From: Candidatus Altarchaeales archaeon WOR_SM1_SCG
GTDB lineage: Archaea > Altiarchaeota > Altiarchaeia > IMC4 > WOR-SM1-SCG
Assembly: GCA_001723845.1 (NCBI GenBank)
Contig: MCBE01000300.1
Location: 1 to 36,987 of the forward strand
Reading direction: 5' to 3'
DNA: 36,987 nucleotides
Each line of letters begins with the position of its first letter. Position 1 is the first letter of the stretch. A program made the position numbers and the translations under genes. This document shows, in pieces, positions 9,071-16,588 of the stretch. The notes under the pieces are model-generated. The model searched no databases and was not told the origin of the DNA. It worked only from the letters and a program-made list of their open reading frames with translations.

Positions 9071-10222
9071 ATGCGTAATATAAACCCGTATATACCACAA
9101 ACAGGAAGTATTCCCCCATACTTTTCCGGAAGAAACAATGAGTTAAAATTATTTGAAACAAGGATACAAACCGCGAAAGAAGGGGGCAACATAGGACATT
9201 TAGCAATAATTGGGGGATGGGGTATTGGAAAAACCTCGCTTCTAAAAGAATTGAAGACAATTGCTGCGGAAAATAAATGCGAATCAAAATTGGTGGTCTG
9301 TCCGGAGATTAAAGATTCCAATGAATTTTCAGAGTTTATCATAGGCAAGGTTATTTCACCCACGGAGAGAATAAAAATAAAGAGTGTGAATATAATGGGC
9401 AGCGGCGGTGAGATAGATCGAGAAGTACCACATAAACATCCGCAAGTAAGATTGGTTGATGCACTATCCGAAAAATGGAATAATATAAAAGAAGAAACAA
9501 AACTATATGCGTTGATGGTGGATGATATTGATAAACTGTTGTCTGCGGAGAATGCGCTCACAACGCTTAGAAGTACATTTATAGAACTTTCAATGGAATA
9601 TGAATGCAGATATATGCTTATAGTGACCGGAGCAGAAGATCTCTTTGACAGATTTGCCGAGTATGGTATGACTGAACCATTAACACGATTTTTTGAACCG
9701 ATAATATTAAGAAGATTGAACAAAGAAGAAACAAGAGCAGCCATACTTAAACCCCTTGAAAAAACAAGTATAGAATTTGAAAATGAAGTCGTTGATAAGA
9801 TAGTAAATATAAGTGAAGGGCATCCCTACTATATCCAATTACTCTGTCATAGAATCTACGAGAGAACCGTAGATAAGGCAATAGATAAAGCAGATATGAG
9901 AGTATATGAGGACTCATTTGAAGATGCAATAAATGATATATCTGTGACAAGATTCAATAAAATTTATCCTAAATCAGAGATTGAAAAGACAATTCTTGAA
10001 ATACTTTCAGTTTCAGATGAACCACTCTCACATGCAGAAATAGCAGTTGAAGGGTTAAAAAGGAACATAAAAAGTTCGTCTATAGGAAAACCACTGCGCA
10101 GGTTATTGGATAAAAAATTAGTAAAGCAGATGGAAATAGGCGATAAAAAAGGAAAATATAAAATTTTCGATAATTTTTTTAATGAATATGTGCGACTAAA
10201 AGATCAATTACAAACATTTTGA
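9071..10222 (+). CDS. AAA+/STAND-type archaeal ATPase with C-terminal winged-helix-like region
   Basis: SGRNNELKLFETRI, GGWGIGKTSLLKEL (Walker A), YALMVDDIDKLL (Walker B), RYMLIVTGAEDLF (sensor), C-terminal AEIAVEGLKRNIKSSSIGKPLRRLLDKKLVKQ. Resembles the archaeal ATPase/Orc1-Cdc6-like group. Confidence 0.75.
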   Translation: MRNINPYIPQTGSIPPYFSGRNNELKLFETRIQTAKEGGNIGHLAIIGGWGIGKTSLLKELKTIAAENKCESKLVVCPEIKDSNEFSEFIIGKVISPTERIKIKSVNIMGSGGEIDREVPHKHPQVRLVDALSEKWNNIKEETKLYALMVDDIDKLLSAENALTTLRSTFIELSMEYECRYMLIVTGAEDLFDRFAEYGMTEPLTRFFEPIILRRLNKEETRAAILKPLEKTSIEFENEVVDKIVNISEGHPYYIQLLCHRIYERTVDKAIDKADMRVYEDSFEDAINDISVTRFNKIYPKSEIEKTILEILSVSDEPLSHAEIAVEGLKRNIKSSSIGKPLRRLLDKKLVKQMEIGDKKGKYKIFDNFFNEYVRLKDQLQTF

Positions 10223-10260
10223 CAACTTTGACAAAATTGATATACATATTGTCAAAAATA
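10216..10260. repeat. right inverted repeat of the ATPase cassette, overlapping the ATPase stop codon
   Basis: attttgacaactttgacaaaattgatatacatattgtcaaaaat. See left repeat 9010-9053. Confidence 0.8.
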
Positions 10261-10298
10261 AAATAATTAATTCAAAATTCAAATCAGCGAATGAATTT

Positions 10299-13200
10299 AT
10301 GATGGTTGAAAATAAAAGTGCAAGGTATCTGGTGTATGCGGATATTTTAGGGTTTGAAGAACTGGCAAAAGAGATTGCAGGGGAAACAGGAGTAGATGAA
10401 GATTCGGTGAGGGAAAATTATCTCTCAAATCCTTTGAAAGATAAAATAGATGAAATAAAAAAAGATAAAGAAACAGAGGTCTGCACGGGAAGGGATGATT
10501 ACCTGCTTTTCATTGACAATTTCCAGAAAACATTAGAAGTCATTAATGCACTTTCAAGTATCAAGATTCCGATAAAAAATTATGAAAATATTCCCGTTGA
10601 AATCGCAGTCGGAGTGAAAGAATTTCAAGAATGCGATTACATAAAAAACAGCATAAACAAAACCAAAACAATAGAATTTCTCAAAGATGATATTGTAAGC
10701 CCGTATAAAAAGAAATACAAAAAAGAGCATGACGGAGAAGCAATTAAAGAAACATTTATCCTTCTCACGGGAGATGTTTTTGGAGAACTTGAAGGGGTTG
10801 ATAAAAAATCATGTGAAGAGATTTCTTATGGTGGGAAGCGGTTTTATTTGATGGACAAAGAAATGATTGAAACCAAAGTTAAAGTTCTTAAGTTTCTTGA
10901 GAAAATAGGGCATCCAAATAGTGACTATTATAAAAACATAAATGATGTTTTTGTTCCTCCAGATCACTATGGAAAAATAAAAAGGGATTTGGAAAATCAA
11001 CACATCGCTTTAATAGTTGGCACACCAGAATATGGAAAAACATACACTTCAGTAAGAATTTTATGGGAGTATTTCAATAAAGAAAATTACACTCCCATAT
11101 GGTTTGCTGGAGGCGATGAAAGAGATGATTCAGCAGAAAGATTAAAAAAGATTGGCGATGAATTAAAGCAAAAGCACATTATTTACTTTGAAGATCCGTT
11201 TGGAAAAACAAAATATAAAAGCAGATATGATTTAAGAAGACAAATCGGGTTTATTGTAAATAAAATTAAACAAACGGGCGATGCGTATGTTATAATCACA
11301 TCAAGAAACGATGTTTTTGAAGAATTTGAAAAAGAAAAATTATCCGAGCAGGAACTGGATGATTTTAAAACAGAATTAAATATATCAATCCCTTCTTATG
11401 GTTATGAAAAAAGGTGTGAAATTCTTTCTGAATGGGGAGAAAGTAAAGGGTGTAAATGGCTTGAGAATAATAAACTGAAAGATTTTGCTTTTAAATGTAT
11501 TAAAGAAGAAAAACTTCCAACACCTTTAAGCATCCATAATTTTACAGGTGAATCAAAAAATATCCTGAAAAAGGAGGAATTAAAGAAAAGTATTGATGAA
11601 CACTCAAGAGAAACAGCAAGAGTTTTTGCAGATGGAATCAAAGAACTTCCCGAAGACTGGATTTTATTTTTATCTTTTCCATTTATTTCTGAAGATTTTG
11701 ATATAAATTTCATTAAAAGAAAATACAACGATCTAACGAAAATTTTAGATATAAAATATCCAAACGATTTTGATAAAATTTTAAGTACGGATGATAGAGT
11801 TGATAAATATAAATCCCACTCAGAGAAAAATAGTATAAAATTTGTTCATCCCTCTTATTATGAATCGCTTCCGTATGCTTTAGATGAAAAAAAAGTAAAG
11901 AAAATATTTTGCAGTTTTTTATTAGAATTATCAAAGGATGAAAGTCAATTTGTTAGATTTAGGGTTGCTTATGCAGCCGCTAACAATTTCAATAAATTTC
12001 CTGAGACTGCCGAAAAGTTAATAAAGGAGTTATCAAAGGATGAGAACCCAGAGGTTAGGTGGAGGGTTGCTTATGCAGCCGCTAACAATTTCAATAAATT
12101 CCCTGAGACTGCCGAAAAGTTAATAAATGAGTTATCAAAGGATGGGAACCTAGAGGTTAGGTGGATGGTTGCTTATGCAGCCGCTAACAATTTCAATAAA
12201 TTTCATGAGACTGCCGAAAAGTTAATAAATGAGTTATCAAAGGATGGGAACCTAGAGGTTAGACGGAATGTTGCTCATGCAGCCGCTAACAATTTCAATA
12301 AATTTCCTGAAACTGCCGAAAAGTTAATAAAGGAGTTATCAAGGGATGGGAACCCAAAGGTTAGAGGGAGGGTTGCTCATGCAGCCGATAACAATTTCAA
12401 TAAATTTCCTGAGACTGCCGAAAAGTTAATAAAGGAGTTATCAAAGGATGAAAACCCAGAAGTTAGATGGAGGGTTGCTTATGCAGCCGCTAACAATTTC
12501 AATAAATTCCCTGAGACTGCCGAAAAGTTAATAAAGGAGTTATCAAAGGATGAAAACCCAGAAGTTAGATGGAGGGTTGCTCATGCAGCCGCTAACAATT
12601 TCAATAAATTCCCCGAGACTGCTGAAAAATTAATAAAGGAGTTATCAAAGGATTGGAACTCAGAAATTAGATGGAATGTTGCTTATGCCGCTGCTAACAA
12701 TTTCAATAAATTCCCCGAGACTGCTGAAAAATTAATAAAGGAGTTATCAAGGGATGGGAACCCAAAGGTTAGACGGAATGTTGCTTATGCAGCCGCTAAC
12801 AATTTCAATAAATTTCCTGAGACTGCCGAAAAATTAATAAAGGAGTTATCAAAGGATGAAAACCCAAAGGTTAGAGGGAGGGTTGCTTATGCAGCCGCTA
12901 ATAATTTCAATAAATTCCATGAGACTGCCGAAAAGTTAATAAATGAGTTATCAAAGGATGGGAACCCAGAAGTTAGAGGGAGGGTTGCTTATGCCGCTGC
13001 TAACAATTTCAATAAATTCCCCGAGACTGCTGAAAAATTAATAAAGGAGTTATCAAAGGATGGGAACCCAGAAGTTAGAGGGAGGGTTGCTTATGCAGCC
13101 GATAACAATTTCAATAAATTCCCCGAGACTGCTGAAAAGTTAATAAAGGAGTTATCAAAGGATGGGAACCCAGAAGTTAGAGGGAGGGTTGCTTATGCAG

Positions 13201-13616
13201 CCGATAACAATTTCGATAAATTCCCTGAGACTGCTGAAAAATTAATAAAGGAGTTATCAAAGGATGAGAACCCAGAAGTTAGAGGGATGGCTGCTCATGC
13301 AGCCGATAACAATTTCGATAAATTCCCTGAGACCGCTGAAAAATTACTAAAGAACTTATCAATGGATGAAAACCCTGATGTGAGAGGGAGGGTTGCTTAT
13401 GCCGTCGCATATGATTTTAATAAATTACCCGTTGAAGTCCAAAATCTACTTGACGGGCTTCAGAAAGAATTAGTATCAGAAATTGAGAAATTATCAAAAT
13501 CAAGACATAATCAGAATAGAGAACAAGTGATTGATGTACTTTTAAACGCAAAATCAAAACTGCTAAAAGAATCTGCAATCAAAATTTTTGACAAAATTAT
13601 CAAAAGACGAAAATAA
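10299..13616 (+). CDS. large protein: class III cyclase-like N-terminus, STAND-like NTPase, 15 HEAT repeats
   Basis: N-term YLVYADILGFEELAKE...GRDDYLLFIDNF...IPVEIAVGVKEF; P-loop IALIVGTPEYGKTYTSVRIL; Walker B-like HIIYFEDPFGKT; VIITSRNDVFEEF. C-term tandem 34-aa units ELSKDxNPEVRxxVAYAAxNNFNKFPETAEKLIK. Confidence 0.75.
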   Translation: MMVENKSARYLVYADILGFEELAKEIAGETGVDEDSVRENYLSNPLKDKIDEIKKDKETEVCTGRDDYLLFIDNFQKTLEVINALSSIKIPIKNYENIPVEIAVGVKEFQECDYIKNSINKTKTIEFLKDDIVSPYKKKYKKEHDGEAIKETFILLTGDVFGELEGVDKKSCEEISYGGKRFYLMDKEMIETKVKVLKFLEKIGHPNSDYYKNINDVFVPPDHYGKIKRDLENQHIALIVGTPEYGKTYTSVRILWEYFNKENYTPIWFAGGDERDDSAERLKKIGDELKQKHIIYFEDPFGKTKYKSRYDLRRQIGFIVNKIKQTGDAYVIITSRNDVFEEFEKEKLSEQELDDFKTELNISIPSYGYEKRCEILSEWGESKGCKWLENNKLKDFAFKCIKEEKLPTPLSIHNFTGESKNILKKEELKKSIDEHSRETARVFADGIKELPEDWILFLSFPFISEDFDINFIKRKYNDLTKILDIKYPNDFDKILSTDDRVDKYKSHSEKNSIKFVHPSYYESLPYALDEKKVKKIFCSFLLELSKDESQFVRFRVAYAAANNFNKFPETAEKLIKELSKDENPEVRWRVAYAAANNFNKFPETAEKLINELSKDGNLEVRWMVAYAAANNFNKFHETAEKLINELSKDGNLEVRRNVAHAAANNFNKFPETAEKLIKELSRDGNPKVRGRVAHAADNNFNKFPETAEKLIKELSKDENPEVRWRVAYAAANNFNKFPETAEKLIKELSKDENPEVRWRVAHAAANNFNKFPETAEKLIKELSKDWNSEIRWNVAYAAANNFNKFPETAEKLIKELSRDGNPKVRRNVAYAAANNFNKFPETAEKLIKELSKDENPKVRGRVAYAAANNFNKFHETAEKLINELSKDGNPEVRGRVAYAAANNFNKFPETAEKLIKELSKDGNPEVRGRVAYAADNNFNKFPETAEKLIKELSKDGNPEVRGRVAYAADNNFDKFPETAEKLIKELSKDENPEVRGMAAHAADNNFDKFPETAEKLLKNLSMDENPDVRGRVAYAVAYDFNKLPVEVQNLLDGLQKELVSEIEKLSKSRHNQNREQVIDVLLNAKSKLLKESAIKIFDKIIKRRK
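11925..13454 (+). repeat. tandem 102-bp coding repeats (15 HEAT units; 14 regular plus 1 degenerate)
   Basis: Counted unit by unit in the translation. Units begin at 11925, 12027 ... 13353 with no indels between regular units. Confidence 0.9.
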
Positions 13617-13677
13617 AAAGGCGCGAGAAAAAGCCCTCTCCGCCCTAAAACAATTTCAATAAAATTTAATACCTAAA

Positions 13678-16563
13678 ATGACTCAATCCGAATACAACCT
13701 AGATTTTTTCAAAAACAACGACTTCAAAAGAAGAAAATGCAAATCCTGCAACCGCCACTTCTGGACTCAATCCGACAAAGAAATCTGCGGCGAACCCCCC
13801 TGCGAAGAATACACTTTCATCGGGCGCTCCCTGATGAATAAAAAATTAAATTTACATGAGATGCGGGAAGCATACCTATCATTCTTTGAGAGAAACGGGC
13901 ATACACGGATTGCAAGGTATCCCATCACGGCAAGATGGCGTGATGATGTCTTCTTCACCCAGGCATCAATCTATGATTTCCAGCCGTGGGTTATAAATAG
14001 AACCGTTGAGCCGCCTGCAAATCCCCTGACGATTTCGCAGACCTGTGTCCGGTTTAATGACATTGACAATGTCGGCAAAACCGGGAGGCACTTCACGATG
14101 TTTGAGATGATGGCTCACCATGCCTTTAACACTCCCGGAAACGAGATTTACTTTAAGGAAAGAACACTTGAATTATGTCATAATTTACTTACAAAAGACC
14201 TTGGGATTGACCCGATTGAAATTTCATACATCGAGGATGCCTGGGCTGGCGGCGGGAACTCCGGACCGTGCTTTGAAACAATGGTCGGAGGGGTTGAACT
14301 TGCAACGCTTGTTTTCATGATGTACGAGGAAACGCCTGCGGGAAAGAAAAAAATGGACATGCAGGTCGTTGACACGGGCTACGGGCTGGAGAGGTTTGCA
14401 TGGATGTCGCAGGGGACATCATCTGCTTATGAAGCGGTATTCGGAAGCGTTCTTGAGAAATTGAAAAAAGAGTCGGGAGTTCAAACGGCAAGTGACGATA
14501 AAATCCTGGGTGAATATTCAAAGGTCGCAGGGTTTTTGAATGTTGAAACCGAAGGCGATTTGCGAGAACTCAGAAAGAAAGTTGCAGACCGTCTGAACAT
14601 CACCGTCCCTGAACTTGAGAAACACACAAATCCTTCGGAGAATTTATATGCAATATGCGATCACACGCGGGCTTTGATGTTTATGTTAAATGACGGTGTT
14701 GTGCCGTCTAATGTAAAGCAGGGTTACTTTGCCCGTCTTCTTGTGAGGCGGACGATGAGGGCTTTAAAATCCCTTAACCTTAGCATCCCGATTTCAGAGA
14801 TTACGGGAATGCAGATAGATTATTTCAAAAACGACTTCCCTGATGTTTCAGAAAATAAATGCGAAATTTTAAATTTAATTAACATTGAAGAAGAGAAATA
14901 CAAAAATACAATCAAGCGGGGCAGGGGAATTGTAAAACGGGTTGAATGCGACATCCTGAAAAAAGGCGGCAATAAACTCGGAATTAATGATTTAATTGAC
15001 CTTTACGACTCGCACGGTTTAATCCCGCTCGCGGTTAAGGATTTCGCATCACTCGGTGTTGAAATTCCCGATGATTTTTACATACGGGTTGCTGCAAAAC
15101 ACGAGGGAACGGAAATTGAAGCAGAAGAGAAAGTCGCAGTCCCCGGTGATATTTCTGACACGGAACTTAAATACTACAAAATTGTTTCTCAATTCAGTGC
15201 AAGGGTCTTAAAGATTGATTACGAAAATAATTATATAATTCTTGACAGGACACACTTTTACCCTGAAGGCGGCGGGCAGGAAGCGGATACCGGAAGGATC
15301 GGGAATGCTCGTGTAGTTGATGTTCAAAAAATTAATTCCGTTGTTATTCATAAATTTAAAATTAAAGAAAATATTAAAATCAATTTCAGTGAAGGCGAGG
15401 ATGTTGAATGCGAAATTGACTTTAACAGGAGAAAACAGCTTACCCAGAATCATACGGCGACGCACATAATAAACGGTGCGGCAAGAAAAGTTTTAGGCAA
15501 TCATATCTGGCAGAGCGGGGCGCATAAAAGCGAGGACATTGCACGCCTTGATGTCACGCACTACGCATCACTTACGGATTTTGAGACGGAAGAAATTGAG
15601 AGGCAGGCAAACAGAATTATTGCCGAGAACAGGAAGATTGAAATTTTCACGCTCCCGAGAAACGAGGCGGAAAAAAGATACGGCTTTCGGCTGTACCAGG
15701 GAGGGGCTGTTCCCGGAAGAGACATAAGGATTGTTGACATAAAAAACTGGGATACCGAAGCATGCGGGGGAACGCACTGCGCGGGTGACAGATTTACAGG
15801 TAAAACCGGGGATGTTGAAGTGATAAAACTGATTCGCTCAAAAAGAATACAGGACGGCGTTGTAAGATTGGAATTTGTTGCAGGAGAGGCAGCGAGAAGA
15901 AACATAAGAAAGCAGGAGGAATTGTTTGAAAATTCACTTGCACCCATGCAAGAGTATTCGGGATTGAAAATTGAAATTCCCCTGGATTCGTATAATGTCA
16001 CAAGGGAACTGAAAGGTTCAGCCGACGCTCTTTCCGTTCCATTGGAGCAATTAGCGAAAACAACCCTGCGATTTGCGGGGGAATGTAAAAAAGCCAGGGA
16101 AGAGATAAAAGAACTTGAAGGAGACATCCCGGAATCAAAACTAAAGAACGCAAAAACATTATCAGATGCGTGTAAAATCCTCTTTGAAGAATGGAAATTA
16201 CTTGGTAAAGAAGTTGAAAAATTGAAGAAAAATTTAAAAAATAATGTTTATGAAAATTTAAATGAAAAATTCAAAACAAATAATTTTGTGAAATATATTG
16301 CTCACGGGCTTCCCGTAAAAGATGCAATAAGTTTAGCAAAGGAATTTACGGAAGGGAAAAATAGAATTTTAATTTTAATTAATGTTTCGGGAGGGAAGGC
16401 AAATGTTGTTTGTGCTTCTTCAAACCCTGAGGTTAATGCGGGGGATGCTGTACGGAAAATTTCAAATAAATTAGGGGGTGGGGGGCATGGTGATGTGAAA
16501 CTTGGGGTTGGCGGCGGGAAGGCAAAAGGCGTTGAGAAGGTTCTGGAAGGGTTTGAGATTTGA
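13678..16563 (+). CDS. alaS: alanyl-tRNA synthetase (archaeal type)
   Basis: FFERNGHTRIARYPITARWRDDVFFTQASIYDFQPWV, HTATHIINGAARKVLG, WDTEACGGTHCAGD, C-terminal DHHA1 domain with LGGGGHGD. Confidence 0.97.
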   Translation: MTQSEYNLDFFKNNDFKRRKCKSCNRHFWTQSDKEICGEPPCEEYTFIGRSLMNKKLNLHEMREAYLSFFERNGHTRIARYPITARWRDDVFFTQASIYDFQPWVINRTVEPPANPLTISQTCVRFNDIDNVGKTGRHFTMFEMMAHHAFNTPGNEIYFKERTLELCHNLLTKDLGIDPIEISYIEDAWAGGGNSGPCFETMVGGVELATLVFMMYEETPAGKKKMDMQVVDTGYGLERFAWMSQGTSSAYEAVFGSVLEKLKKESGVQTASDDKILGEYSKVAGFLNVETEGDLRELRKKVADRLNITVPELEKHTNPSENLYAICDHTRALMFMLNDGVVPSNVKQGYFARLLVRRTMRALKSLNLSIPISEITGMQIDYFKNDFPDVSENKCEILNLINIEEEKYKNTIKRGRGIVKRVECDILKKGGNKLGINDLIDLYDSHGLIPLAVKDFASLGVEIPDDFYIRVAAKHEGTEIEAEEKVAVPGDISDTELKYYKIVSQFSARVLKIDYENNYIILDRTHFYPEGGGQEADTGRIGNARVVDVQKINSVVIHKFKIKENIKINFSEGEDVECEIDFNRRKQLTQNHTATHIINGAARKVLGNHIWQSGAHKSEDIARLDVTHYASLTDFETEEIERQANRIIAENRKIEIFTLPRNEAEKRYGFRLYQGGAVPGRDIRIVDIKNWDTEACGGTHCAGDRFTGKTGDVEVIKLIRSKRIQDGVVRLEFVAGEAARRNIRKQEELFENSLAPMQEYSGLKIEIPLDSYNVTRELKGSADALSVPLEQLAKTTLRFAGECKKAREEIKELEGDIPESKLKNAKTLSDACKILFEEWKLLGKEVEKLKKNLKNNVYENLNEKFKTNNFVKYIAHGLPVKDAISLAKEFTEGKNRILILINVSGGKANVVCASSNPEVNAGDAVRKISNKLGGGGHGDVKLGVGGGKAKGVEKVLEGFEI

Positions 16564-16588
16564 TTGAAAGTAATACCCAACTACATTT

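Noticed and set aside
9061-9744. 227-aa minus-strand ORF
   Set aside because: Antisense to the AAA+ ATPase, which has clear Walker motifs.
11925-13454. Could the 102-bp periodicity be a CRISPR-like or other noncoding array?
   Set aside because: Repeats are contiguous, without spacers, in frame, and encode HEAT units.
15561-16127. 188-aa minus-strand ORF
   Set aside because: Antisense to alaS.
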